From Leptolinea sp. HRD-7 (lineage in GTDB: Bacteria; Chloroflexota; Anaerolineae; Anaerolineales; Anaerolineaceae): a stretch of DNA of 64,000 bases. Below the pieces are notes generated by a model. That model did no database searches and had not been told where the DNA came from. It saw only the letters and a program-made list of their open reading frames with translations. How positions within the stretch are numbered: position 1 is the first letter of the stretch; each line of letters opens with the position of its first letter. Below are positions 28,571-38,112 of this stretch, piece by piece. The translations under genes were made by a program, and so were the position numbers. The stretch spans positions 3,008,001 through 3,072,000 of the forward strand of contig AP024710.1 of NCBI GenBank assembly GCA_024363285.1, in the 5' to 3' direction.

Positions 28571-30259
28571 ATGTCCAGGTTCAGGTGGCTAAGTATCACT
28601 ATTGCCTGTTTTCTTTTAGCGTTGACTACGACAAATGCCTACGCGCAGACTTATCTTTTTCAGGTTGACAGTCTGGATGTCAGTGTGTATGCCAACACGG
28701 ATGGCACATCATCCATTGACTATCAATTCGTGTTCACCAATAATCCAAAAGCCAGTCCCATTGACTATGTGGATGTTGGTGTTCCAAACAGCTCTTATTC
28801 TCTCTCAAATGTCAGCGCGGAAATCGATGGTTCACCCATCACGGATATCCAGCATTCTGAGTATGTGTCACCCCGTGTAGCGTTGGGGTTGGGACCCCGC
28901 TCCATTCCTCCGGGAAAAACCGGAACTGTTCATGTTCGCATTAACAACGTGGAGCGTGTTTTTTATCCGTCCACCGCGGAAGGTGTGGAGAACTACGCCA
29001 GTCTCGAATTTTCGCCTACATGGTTTGGTTCCGAATACGTGACCGGTTCGACAAAAGTCACAGTGACACTTTTTCTCCCGCCCGGTATCAACCCGGAAGA
29101 ACCCAGGTATCATGCCGTCCGTGGAGGGTTCCCCGGTTCAGCCGAACCCGAATCCGGTTATGACGAAGAAGGCCGTGTCTTCTACCGTTGGACATCGGAT
29201 ACCGCGAATGCCCACACACAATACACGTTCGGCGCCAGTTTTCCGGCCAAACTGATCCCCGCTGAGAGCATAGTCAAAGAACCGCCGATAAAGATCGATT
29301 TCGAAGATATCTGCTGCGGAGCAGTTGTTCTGGGATTTATCGGTTCTTTCATTTGGGGCATTTATGAAGCCATCTGGGGTGCTCAGAAACGCAAGCTCCA
29401 GTATCTTCCTCCGAAAATCTCTGTGGAAGGCCATGGCATCAAACGCGGTCTGACGGCTGTTGAAGCCGCGGTTTTAATGGAACAGCCCGTTGACAAAGTT
29501 ATGACCATGATCCTCTTTGGTCTGGTTAAAAAGAACGCCGCCGCGGTTATTTCCAAAGACCCGATGACCATTAAGGCGGTTGATCCTCTTCCTGAAGGGC
29601 TTCAGGAATATGAAAAATCATTCCTTGAAGCCTTCAACAAAGCGGATAAGAAAGAACGTACCCGTGCCCTGCAGACAATGATCATTGATCTGGTCAAAAG
29701 CATCGGTGAGAAGATGAAAGGATTCTCGCGCAAAGAGACAATCGCCTATTACAAAGATATTATGGAACGCGCCTGGGCTCAGGTTGAGACAGCCGATACG
29801 CCGACCGTAAAGATGGAAAAATTTGACCAGTATATGGACTGGACCATGCTCGACGACAAATTCGGTGATAAGACGCGCGAAGTTTTCCGTACCGAACCTG
29901 TCTATCTCCCAACCTGGTGGGGACGTTACGATCCCACCTACTCCTCTTCATCATCATCCGGCGGTGGATTGCATAGTCCGTCAGCGCCTTCTTCGAGTGG
30001 ATCCGGTGGAGGAATGCAGCTTCCCTCATTGCCCGGAGCGGATTTTGCCGCATCGATGGTTGGCGGCATTCAGAATTTTTCCAGTAAAGTGGTCGGTGAT
30101 CTGACGTCCTTCACCAGCGGTGTCACGGAGAAAACCAATCCGGTACCGGTTAGTCGTTCATCCAATTACAGAGGCGGCGGAGGCGGCGGAGGATGTGCCT
30201 GTGCCTGCGCCTGCGCGTGCGCCGGTTGTGCCTGTGCCTGCGCCGGCGGCGGCCGTTAA
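28571..30259 (+). CDS. DUF2207-like membrane protein with (Cys-Ala)n C-terminal tail
   Basis: A 562-residue protein. A signal peptide (about 1-24, ending ANAYA-type) precedes an exported beta-rich domain like DUF2207 (about 25-230). One membrane span follows (about 247-270, CCGAVVLGFIGSFIWGIYEA), then a cytoplasmic helical domain (about 275-470), a Ser/Gly-rich linker and an extreme tail: seven Gly, five Cys-Ala pairs, Gly, three Cys-Ala pairs, GGGR. The eight tail cysteines would face the cytoplasm. GGGAGG lies 6 bp before ATG 28571. It is followed after 17 bp by a PqqD-fused radical SAM enzyme, which makes the tail a candidate substrate for modification. Metal binding or lipidation of the tail are alternatives. 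Confidence 0.85.
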   Translation: MSRFRWLSITIACFLLALTTTNAYAQTYLFQVDSLDVSVYANTDGTSSIDYQFVFTNNPKASPIDYVDVGVPNSSYSLSNVSAEIDGSPITDIQHSEYVSPRVALGLGPRSIPPGKTGTVHVRINNVERVFYPSTAEGVENYASLEFSPTWFGSEYVTGSTKVTVTLFLPPGINPEEPRYHAVRGGFPGSAEPESGYDEEGRVFYRWTSDTANAHTQYTFGASFPAKLIPAESIVKEPPIKIDFEDICCGAVVLGFIGSFIWGIYEAIWGAQKRKLQYLPPKISVEGHGIKRGLTAVEAAVLMEQPVDKVMTMILFGLVKKNAAAVISKDPMTIKAVDPLPEGLQEYEKSFLEAFNKADKKERTRALQTMIIDLVKSIGEKMKGFSRKETIAYYKDIMERAWAQVETADTPTVKMEKFDQYMDWTMLDDKFGDKTREVFRTEPVYLPTWWGRYDPTYSSSSSSGGGLHSPSAPSSSGSGGGMQLPSLPGADFAASMVGGIQNFSSKVVGDLTSFTSGVTEKTNPVPVSRSSNYRGGGGGGGCACACACACAGCACACAGGGR

Positions 30260-30276
30260 AACATAAGGAACCACCG

Positions 30277-31656
30277 TTGAACGGTAAAACACGCATGCCT
30301 TCGATAATAAGCTTCCGGAAATGGTTTGACCGGAACGTCACCCCTGTAAAACCGGGGCTGTATGTGTTTGACCGCATTCAAGGCTCAGATAAATGCCGGG
30401 CACACCTGCGTATCGACCCGGATGGTTCTGGTACATTGCTGGTCAACGCCGCGCGTATCTACCACTTAAACCCGACCGCCGCGCTGATCGCCAGCTTACA
30501 TTTGAACGGTAAGTCGGAACCGGAGATCATCTCACGGATTTCGCAGGTGTACGCCATCCCGGTTGCCCAGGCTCGCGATGACTATAAAGACATCAAGGCA
30601 ACCATCGAAGCACTGTTGGATCCGGATCCTTCGTGCCCGGTGTGCGAATTGCAGTTGGAGACTGAACTTCCGTTCAGCGCCCGCCCCACCGCGCCATATC
30701 GCATGGACCTGGCGTTGACCTACCGCTGCAACAATAACTGCGCCCACTGCTACAACGCCCGTTCCCGCAGCTTCCCTGAGATGACCACATCAGAATGGAA
30801 ACAGGTGATCAGGCGCTGTTGGAAGATAGGGATACCGCATATCATTTTTACCGGCGGCGAACCCACTCTGCGCGATGATCTGCCTGAACTTGTTGCCTAC
30901 GCGCAGTCGCAGGGACAGATCACCGGCATCAATACCAACGGGCGCCGCCTGTCAGATCGGGTATTCCTGAACGAACTGATCGCCGCCGGACTGGACCATG
31001 TGCAGATCACGTTCGAATCCGCCGACCCGGCGACGCATGACCGCCTGGTCTGTCACCCCGGTGCGTGGCAGGAAACTGTGGAAGGCATCAGGAATGTGAC
31101 GGCTTCCAGCCTGTACATGATGACCAACACCACCCTTTTGCGCGAAAACGCGCCTCAATTACAAAAGACGCTGGACTGCCTCAAAGAACTTGGTGTACCC
31201 ACTGTCGGGTTGAACGCGTTGATCTATTCCGGCCGCGGACAAACCGTGGGGACCGGGTTACCTGAATCTGAACTACCCGATCTGTTGACCACCGCCCGCC
31301 GGTTGACGGCTGACAATGGACAGCGCCTGATCTGGTATACCCCCACGCAATACTGCCACTTTGATCCATTAGCCCTGCAGTTAGGTGTGAAGGGCTGTAC
31401 GGCAGCTTTATATAACATGTGTGTTGAGCCGGATGGATCCGTTATCCCCTGCCAGTCATATTATGAGACTGTTGGAAAACTATTAGAAGTACCATGGAAA
31501 TCCATCTGGGAACACCCGTTGTGTGTGTCACTGCGTGAGCGGCGGAATGTCCCCGCAGCCTGCGCCGGCTGTGTAATGCTCCAGGAATGCGGCGGCGGCT
31601 GTCCGCTTCATCAACTGGATTCGCAACCGGTGCCCATTCCTGTTGAATTTGCCTGA
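30277..31656 (+). CDS. Radical SAM/SPASM maturase with N-terminal PqqD-like domain
   Basis: The 459-residue protein begins with a PqqD-like peptide-binding domain (about 35-115: LLVNAARIYHLNPTAALI). The radical SAM barrel has cluster motif C151-NNN-C155-AH-C158 and the SAM-binding GGEP in FTGGEPTLRDDL. The C-terminal SPASM region is cysteine-rich (GCTAALYNMC, PDGSVIPC, CAGC, CGGGC) and should bind auxiliary 4Fe-4S clusters. Such enzymes modify ribosomal peptides, for example by thioether or carbon-carbon links. TTG 30277 is preferred since AAGGA lies 7 bp upstream; ATG 30295 is the alternative. It is directly downstream of the Cys-Ala-tail protein. Confidence 0.92.
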   Translation: MNGKTRMPSIISFRKWFDRNVTPVKPGLYVFDRIQGSDKCRAHLRIDPDGSGTLLVNAARIYHLNPTAALIASLHLNGKSEPEIISRISQVYAIPVAQARDDYKDIKATIEALLDPDPSCPVCELQLETELPFSARPTAPYRMDLALTYRCNNNCAHCYNARSRSFPEMTTSEWKQVIRRCWKIGIPHIIFTGGEPTLRDDLPELVAYAQSQGQITGINTNGRRLSDRVFLNELIAAGLDHVQITFESADPATHDRLVCHPGAWQETVEGIRNVTASSLYMMTNTTLLRENAPQLQKTLDCLKELGVPTVGLNALIYSGRGQTVGTGLPESELPDLLTTARRLTADNGQRLIWYTPTQYCHFDPLALQLGVKGCTAALYNMCVEPDGSVIPCQSYYETVGKLLEVPWKSIWEHPLCVSLRERRNVPAACAGCVMLQECGGGCPLHQLDSQPVPIPVEFA

Positions 31657-31673
31657 TCTATTGGGAGGTAATC

Positions 31674-32834
31674 ATGAAAAATTTAAAGAACATTCGAGAT
31701 CGATTTTTCCCCGCCCCGCGCCGGTTGCCTTCCGGTTTTCACCCGTTCCAATCTCCCCCCGAGGTCAATCCTCCGTACCGCCTGCATCTCCGCCTGGAAG
31801 ATGACGGCACCGGCGTACTGGTGATAAACGCGAGAACCGTTTTACACCTCAATCAGACCGCGGCTGAGATGGCCTATCACATGGTGAAAAAAGACCCGAT
31901 AGATGTGACCGCGAAGGAAATTTCCAAGCGCTACAACGTTCCCTACCAGCAGGCATTGAATGACAGCCATGACTTCCTGGATCGCATCCAGTCCATCATC
32001 GAAACTCCCCAACTGGATCCGGTAACATTCCTTGACTTTGACCGCGTTGATCCATATTCACAAAAGTTATCCGCACCCTACCGCCTGGATTGCGCGTTAA
32101 CGTACAAGACCGGTGAAGAAAATCCACACGCGGCACCGGTTGAACGCGTTAAACGCGAACTCCTGACCGAAGAATGGAAGGTCATCCTGCAGAAAGCCTG
32201 GCAGGCTGGAATTCCTCAGATCGTTTTCACCGGCGGCGAACCCACCCTGCGGCCTGACCTGTGTGAGTTGATCCAGATCACTGAAAACCAGGGACAGGTC
32301 ACCGGATTGTTGACGGACGGGAAACGCCTGGCGGAACACGATTTCCTGCACGCTCTGCTGAAATCCGGCCTCGACCATGTGATGATCAACCTTGACCCCG
32401 AATCAACACAGGCCTGGGAAGCCATCAAAGATGTAGCCAACGAAGACCTGTTCATGACCGTGCACCTTACCCTGAACGGGAAGAATATTAAAGATGCCCG
32501 GGCAGTTCTGGAAAGACTGGAACAGAAGATGGGCGACAATCGAAGCCTGTCGTTATCAGTGAGTGACCCTGACCTCTCAAAGGATATGGCGGAATTACGC
32601 AATTACGCCGTACAGCAGGGATTCGAAATCTCGTGGGACCTGCCCGTGCCGTATTCAGCATTAAATCCCGTCTCTATTGAAATGGACCCGGAATTTGAAC
32701 CCGCCCGCGGCGCCGGCAACGCCTGGCTGTATGTGGAACCGGATGGCGATGTCCTTCCCGGACAGGGCGTCAATAGGGTCCTCGGCAATATCCTGACAGA
32801 CCCCTGGGAAAAAATCTGGAATAACCGCGGCTGA
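31674..32834 (+). CDS. Radical SAM paralogue lacking the cluster cysteines (probable pseudoenzyme)
   Basis: The 386-residue protein is a paralogue of the upstream maturase. It keeps the PqqD-like domain (LVINARTVLHLNQTAAEMA), the order of barrel elements and FTGGEPTLRPDL (about 184-195). The CxxxCxxC motif is gone: the equivalent segment reads LTYKTGEENPHAAP. The SPASM end keeps YVEPDGDVLPGQ but has no cysteines. Only two cysteines remain in the protein, neither in a cluster site. The frame is intact, so it is a retained, non-catalytic homologue rather than a broken gene; a peptide-binding or scaffold role alongside the active enzyme is my inference. GGGAGG precedes the ATG. Confidence 0.88.
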   Translation: MKNLKNIRDRFFPAPRRLPSGFHPFQSPPEVNPPYRLHLRLEDDGTGVLVINARTVLHLNQTAAEMAYHMVKKDPIDVTAKEISKRYNVPYQQALNDSHDFLDRIQSIIETPQLDPVTFLDFDRVDPYSQKLSAPYRLDCALTYKTGEENPHAAPVERVKRELLTEEWKVILQKAWQAGIPQIVFTGGEPTLRPDLCELIQITENQGQVTGLLTDGKRLAEHDFLHALLKSGLDHVMINLDPESTQAWEAIKDVANEDLFMTVHLTLNGKNIKDARAVLERLEQKMGDNRSLSLSVSDPDLSKDMAELRNYAVQQGFEISWDLPVPYSALNPVSIEMDPEFEPARGAGNAWLYVEPDGDVLPGQGVNRVLGNILTDPWEKIWNNRG

Positions 32835-32844
32835 TTATCCCTTC

Positions 32845-33603
32845 ATGCGTTTTGAAGCCGATATGCATGAACGCTTTATTGAACAGGCAGGCTGGACCTT
32901 TCAGGCTCAGACTCTGTTTGCACAGGCTGGCGGGCTAACGCCCGGCAGTTCGGTGCTTGAAGCAGGCTGCGGCACGGGGGCACTGATGTCATCCCTCGCC
33001 GGTATATCACCCGCGCTTTACACCGGTGTTGACGTGCAGCCCGGCTTATTGCACCATGCGGCTGGCGTGTTCCCCGGTTTCACCTTTGCCTGCGCCGACG
33101 GATTTTGCCTGCCTTTTGCAAACAACCAGTTTGACGCGGTAGTCTGCCACTATTTTTTGCTGTGGGTCGACAATGTTCCGGCAATCCTGCGTGAAATGCT
33201 GCGTGTCACCCGCCCGGGAGGTTTTGTCGGCGCGTTGGCCGAGCCGGATTACGGCAGCCGTATAGACTATCCGGTGGATTTTGAATCGTGCGGAAGGGCG
33301 CAGCGTGATTCTCTCATCCGCCAGGGGGCTGACCCGGATATGGGGCGCAAAGTCCCGGCCGCGCTCGCCGAAGCTGGCTGCGTGGATATCGCGTATGGCA
33401 TTCTGGGCGCATATTTACCGGTTCCCCTCACGGAAGAGCAGATCCGGTCTGAACAATCCATCTTGAGAAATGACCTGTCAGATAGTGAGATGAACAGATC
33501 TATGGAGAATATTCTTTTATATGATGCCGAGGCACGGCGCCGAAATACCCGGGTTCACTTTATCCCCACGTTTTTTGGCTGGGGGAAAAAACCGGCCAGA
33601 TAA
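32845..33603 (+). CDS. Class I SAM-dependent methyltransferase
   Basis: The 252-residue protein has a Rossmann methyltransferase core: motif I SSVLEAGCGTGALMSSLAG (about 34-52), an acidic motif II region (YTGVDVQPGLL), FACADGFCLPFANNQFDAVV and a motif IV/post-IV region (LLWVDNVPAILREMLRVTRP). It resembles UbiE/Methyltransf_11 small-molecule or peptide methylases. It starts 10 bp after the cysteine-less radical SAM gene and closes the operon; a promoter for the next unit follows. In this setting it may methylate the same product or serve it indirectly. Confidence 0.87.
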   Translation: MRFEADMHERFIEQAGWTFQAQTLFAQAGGLTPGSSVLEAGCGTGALMSSLAGISPALYTGVDVQPGLLHHAAGVFPGFTFACADGFCLPFANNQFDAVVCHYFLLWVDNVPAILREMLRVTRPGGFVGALAEPDYGSRIDYPVDFESCGRAQRDSLIRQGADPDMGRKVPAALAEAGCVDIAYGILGAYLPVPLTEEQIRSEQSILRNDLSDSEMNRSMENILLYDAEARRRNTRVHFIPTFFGWGKKPAR

Positions 33604-33632
33604 ATTTCGTGAAAATTGGAAAATTTGCTGTA

Positions 33633-33661
33633 TTGACACCCGCCAACCGGAGTGCTATTAT
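33633..33661 (+). promoter_or_regulatory. Promoter of the PRC/MgtE_N-NRAMP operon
   Basis: Consensus TTGACA (33633-33638), a 17-bp spacer and TATTAT (33656-33661). It predicts a leader of about 65 nt before the ATG at 33733. Confidence 0.8.
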
Positions 33662-33690
33662 CTCAACGTTGTAAAAAAATTAAACATTTC

Positions 33691-33711
33691 ACGCCCCGCG
33701 TTCAGGGGCGT
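33691..33711 (+). promoter_or_regulatory. Leader hairpin before the metal-transport operon
   Basis: ACGCCCC (33691-33697) pairs with GGGGCGT (33705-33711) and is followed by TTTGT, within the predicted 5' leader and 10 bp before the AGGAGGTG ribosome-binding site. It could be a small attenuator or simple structure. It is too short to be a known M-box magnesium riboswitch. Confidence 0.4.
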
Positions 33712-33732
33712 TTGTATGCCAGGAGGTGAAAA

Positions 33733-34986
33733 ATGCCGTTCGTCAGCGAACTTATTGGACGAAAAGTTACCGATATTGATGGCAACACCATAGGGAACCT
33801 GGTAGACCTGATAGCCAACCAGGTCAATATTCCAATCCCGAAAATAACCGCCCTGAAAATAAAGAAACCATCAGGGATTGTGTTTATACCGGCGGTTGAC
33901 GTGGCCGCCCTGTTCTCGCCGGTCATCCCGTTGACCAAACATACCAATGAGGTTCAGGATTACGCGCTGCGTGACGAAGACCTTGAACTGGTGGATGATG
34001 TTCTCGACAAGCAGATCATCGATACCAATGGTGTGCGCGTGGTGCGCGTAAACGACCTCGAGATTACCCGGGTCAACGGCGAATACTACGTCTCCAATGT
34101 GGATATCGGCGGGGCTGGGTTACTGCGCCGGCTCGGGTTCAAACGTCCGGCGGCTGTTATCCCCGATAAAGCGGTGGGATCGCTTCCTTCCGGGATGATC
34201 TCATGGGAAGACGTGGAACTCATCTCACACGATGAACCCATGCAACTAAAAGTCCCCAGTGACAAGCTCTCCGTGCTCCACCCGGCCGACCTTGCGGAGA
34301 TCCTCTCAGACCTCAACCGGCAGGAAGGCAGCAAGCTGCTCGAATCGCTGGATGATGAAACCCTGGCGGATACCCTCGAAGAGGTGGAACCGGACTTCCA
34401 GGCCAGCCTTGTGGAACAGCTTCCCAACGAGCGTATCGCCGACGTGCTGGAAGAGATGTCGCCCGATGAAGCGGCTGACCTTCTTGCCGAGCTGCCAGAA
34501 GACCGTTCGGAACAACTGCTTAACCTGATGGAAAAAGACGAGGCGGAAGATGTGCGCAAGCTGCTTACCTTCCCCGAAGAGTCCGCCGGCGGTATTATGA
34601 ACACCGAATTTGTTTCTCTGCCGGTTGACCTCACCGCCGGGCAGGCGATCACCCGGATCCGCGAAACCGCCAATGACGCCGAAACCATCTACTACCTGTA
34701 CGTAACGGATGAATCCGACCACCTGCTGGGTGTGTTCTCGCTCCGCCAGTTGGTGATGGCCAATCCCAAAAGCCATATCAAGGATTTTATGGAGACTCAT
34801 CTGATCACAGTTGACCTGACCGATAACCAGGACCACTGCGCGCAGATCATCTCTAAATACAATTTACTGGCAGTTCCGGTTGTTGATAAGAATAATGTGC
34901 TCCACGGTATCGTCACCGCTGATGACGCCCTGGATAAGATTATCCCGACCGCCTGGAAGAAACGCCTTCCCAAGCTGTACCATTAA
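33733..34986 (+). CDS. Cytosolic PRC-barrel / MgtE_N / CBS sensor-like protein
   Basis: A 417-residue protein without membrane helices. Two PRC-barrel-like segments (about 1-70 and 80-130, e.g. ELIGRKVTDIDGNTIGNLVD) precede an MgtE N-type helical repeat domain (about 175-280: LHPADLAEILSDL, LPNERIADVLEEM, DEAADLLAELPEDR) and a pair of CBS domains (about 290-410: GGIMNTEFVSLPVDLTAGQA, IKDFMETHLITVDLTDNQDH). In MgtE channels the N and CBS domains sense cytosolic magnesium and gate the pore. Here the pore domain is absent and an NRAMP-type transporter gene follows after 21 bp, so a detached gating partner is the likely role. Confidence 0.9.
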   Translation: MPFVSELIGRKVTDIDGNTIGNLVDLIANQVNIPIPKITALKIKKPSGIVFIPAVDVAALFSPVIPLTKHTNEVQDYALRDEDLELVDDVLDKQIIDTNGVRVVRVNDLEITRVNGEYYVSNVDIGGAGLLRRLGFKRPAAVIPDKAVGSLPSGMISWEDVELISHDEPMQLKVPSDKLSVLHPADLAEILSDLNRQEGSKLLESLDDETLADTLEEVEPDFQASLVEQLPNERIADVLEEMSPDEAADLLAELPEDRSEQLLNLMEKDEAEDVRKLLTFPEESAGGIMNTEFVSLPVDLTAGQAITRIRETANDAETIYYLYVTDESDHLLGVFSLRQLVMANPKSHIKDFMETHLITVDLTDNQDHCAQIISKYNLLAVPVVDKNNVLHGIVTADDALDKIIPTAWKKRLPKLYH

Positions 34987-35007
34987 TTTCCTGTCCAGGA
35001 GGTAATA

Positions 35008-36270
35008 ATGGCCCTCGTGAACAAATTGAAGCGCTATTGGCCGCGCTTCCTCCTATTACTGGCCGTTGTCGGTCCCGGGATCATCACCGCGAATGTGGAT
35101 AATGACGCGGGTGGTATTGCCACCTATTCGGTGGCAGGCGCGCACTATGGTTACACTCTGCTATGGATGATGCCGCTGGTATTACTGGCGTTGGTGATCA
35201 TCCAGGAAATGTCTGCCCGCCTCGGTGTGGTGACGGGCAAAGGATTGGCAGATTTGATCCGTGAAGGTCTGGGCGTCCGGTGGACGACCATCATCCTCGG
35301 TATGCTGCTATTCGTCAACCTGGCGAATACCGTTTCGGAGTTTGCCGGTGTGGCCGCCAGCATGGAGATATTTGGCGTAAACAAATACATATCGGTGCCG
35401 CTGGCTGCCGTCGGTGTGTGGTTTCTGATCGTCAAAGGAAACTATAAGACCACCGAACGCATCTTTCTTATCGCCAGCGCCATCTACCTGTCGTACGTGA
35501 TATCAGGGTTCATGGCCAAACCGGATTGGATGGCCGTGTTCCAGTCGTCTGTCACCCCCACCTTCCATCTGGATGCCGGTTATGTGACCATCTTCGTGAC
35601 CATCATCGGCACCACCATCGCGCCCTGGATGCAGTTCTACCAGCAATCATCCATTGTGGATAAAGGCATAAAGGTGGAGGATTACAACTTTGAAAAAGTG
35701 GACGTGGTTGTCGGTTCGATCTTTGCCGTTGTAGTGGCTGCGTTTATTATGGTAGCCTGCGCCGCCACCCTGTATAAGTCCGGAATTCGTATTGAGGGTG
35801 CGAAAGATGCCGCCCTGGCACTCGGCCCGCTGGCCGGTGAAAATGCCACCATCCTGTTCGGGCTCGGGTTGCTGAACGCGTCGCTGTTCTCGGCGGCCAT
35901 CCTGCCGCTTTCCACCGCGTATACCGTGTGTGAAGCCTTCGGGTGGGAAAGCAGCATCAGCCATGACTGGAAAGACGCCCCCATGTTTTTCGGCATCTAC
36001 ACGGCCCTGATCGTTCTGGGCGCGGCTATTATTTTGCTGCCAATTAAATCATTGATCGACGCCATGATGATCAGCCAGACGTTCAATGGTGTGCTCTTGC
36101 CTGTCATCCTGGTGACCATGCTCACACTGATCAACGACAAACGCATTATGGGCAAGTATGTGAACGGGAAGATCTTCAACATCCTTGCCTGGGGTACAGT
36201 GATCATTCTGATCATCCTCGCGGCTATCCTGGTTGTCACCACATTTTTGCCCGGTCTGATCCCGGGTTAA
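35008..36270 (+). CDS. NRAMP-family divalent metal transporter, NRMT-like (probable Mg2+)
   Basis: A 420-residue, 11-helix SLC11/NRAMP protein. Helix 1 carries ANVDNDAGGIAT (about 28-39) where canonical NRAMPs have DPGN. Helix 6 reads GTTIAPWMQFYQQS (about 200-213) where canonical NRAMPs have A-x-x-M-P-H. The metal-binding methionine is therefore replaced by alanine and the histidine by tryptophan. Loss of this methionine is the known feature of NRAMP-related magnesium transporters (NRMTs). The adjacent MgtE_N/CBS protein supports Mg2+ as substrate. AGGAGGTAATA precedes the ATG. Mn2+ or other hard divalent ions remain possible. Confidence 0.88.
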   Translation: MALVNKLKRYWPRFLLLLAVVGPGIITANVDNDAGGIATYSVAGAHYGYTLLWMMPLVLLALVIIQEMSARLGVVTGKGLADLIREGLGVRWTTIILGMLLFVNLANTVSEFAGVAASMEIFGVNKYISVPLAAVGVWFLIVKGNYKTTERIFLIASAIYLSYVISGFMAKPDWMAVFQSSVTPTFHLDAGYVTIFVTIIGTTIAPWMQFYQQSSIVDKGIKVEDYNFEKVDVVVGSIFAVVVAAFIMVACAATLYKSGIRIEGAKDAALALGPLAGENATILFGLGLLNASLFSAAILPLSTAYTVCEAFGWESSISHDWKDAPMFFGIYTALIVLGAAIILLPIKSLIDAMMISQTFNGVLLPVILVTMLTLINDKRIMGKYVNGKIFNILAWGTVIILIILAAILVVTTFLPGLIPG

Positions 36271-36285
36271 TTTTGACGAAATGCC

Positions 36286-36315
36286 TTGCCAGAAAAAGGC
36301 AGTCGGGCTTATAAT
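36286..36315 (+). promoter_or_regulatory. Promoter of tRNA-Pro
   Basis: TTGCCA (36286-36291) and perfect TATAAT (36310-36315) are separated by 18 bp, 10 bp before the tRNA. Confidence 0.7.
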
Positions 36316-36325
36316 TCAATCTGTT

Positions 36326-37150
<825 letters not shown>

Positions 37151-38112
37151 TGGCCTGGTCCATTTGAGGGCCCGCGATTACGTGTCACAATTGGGGCGGT
37201 TCACGTCACGGGATACGTGGGAGGGGGATGAAAACCAGTCCATGTCTTACAATGCCTGGTTGTATGTTTACGCTAATCCCGTTATGTTTACTGACCCAAG
37301 CGGTCATTGGGTTTACAATCGCGAAAGTGCCGTTGCTTATGCAATGCAATGGGATCATCAAGTTGGGCTTGACCCAACATATGATTTTCCCCAATTCAAT
37401 CTTGAAGCGAAAGGCTATAATTTGGGTAGTCAATGTACCCATTTTGCATCCAGCGTTTTACATCATGGTGGCGTGAGAGATCCGCGCGCTGACCCTAATC
37501 CCGATAAGGAGTTGGGTGGAGTGGATTTATACCCTCCATATTGGAATATTGACGTGTTAATGAAAGAACCATTTGAATTCCTGGGTTATAAAGGGGAAAA
37601 CAGTTGGTATAAAACACCACCATTTTACGATTTTGCCACTAAGGTGATTGGCACTCTTGCATTGACTTATAATAATCCGCCTAGGTACTCCAATGAAACA
37701 AGAGAAGGCACGAAGACATCTCTTGACGAGAATTGGGATGCGCTACTTCGCGCCAATCAAGGGTACATCCAGAAAGGAGACCTTGTATTTTATTGGGATC
37801 CCGAAATATCTAATTGGGGGCATGTGGCTATTGTTGTAGGATGGGGCTTCCCAACATATTTCGGTTCCGAAAATGACCAACAAGTAAAAGATCCATCATC
37901 TGGAGAAGATGGTTGGCCAGGTCATCTGGCCTGGATAGAATCACTTGTAAAAGGATGTTCCGAAATAACGGACTTGCCTATTCGACCCCTTGTCGTTGAG
38001 AGAAGTGGACGTGTTACTTACACGGATTTTCGCTCTCTGGATAATACTGCTAATTATGTCCAAACCATTGCTATTGTGCATGTCAATACCACCGATAGTC
38101 CGGATCGTTAAT

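Noticed and set aside
30180-30256. CRISPR-like or tandem DNA repeat in the TGTGCC/TGCGCC stretch
   Set aside because: The units are 6 bp with no spacers and form the in-frame Cys-Ala tail of a gene.
30193-30276. Longer N-terminus for the radical SAM enzyme starting at 30193
   Set aside because: It would read the Cys-Ala tail codons in another frame and overlap the preceding gene. TTG 30277 has a good ribosome-binding site.
33604-33732. M-box or ykoY-type metal riboswitch before the metal-transport operon
   Set aside because: The leader after the predicted promoter is only about 65 nt with one 7-bp hairpin, too small for a known metal riboswitch.
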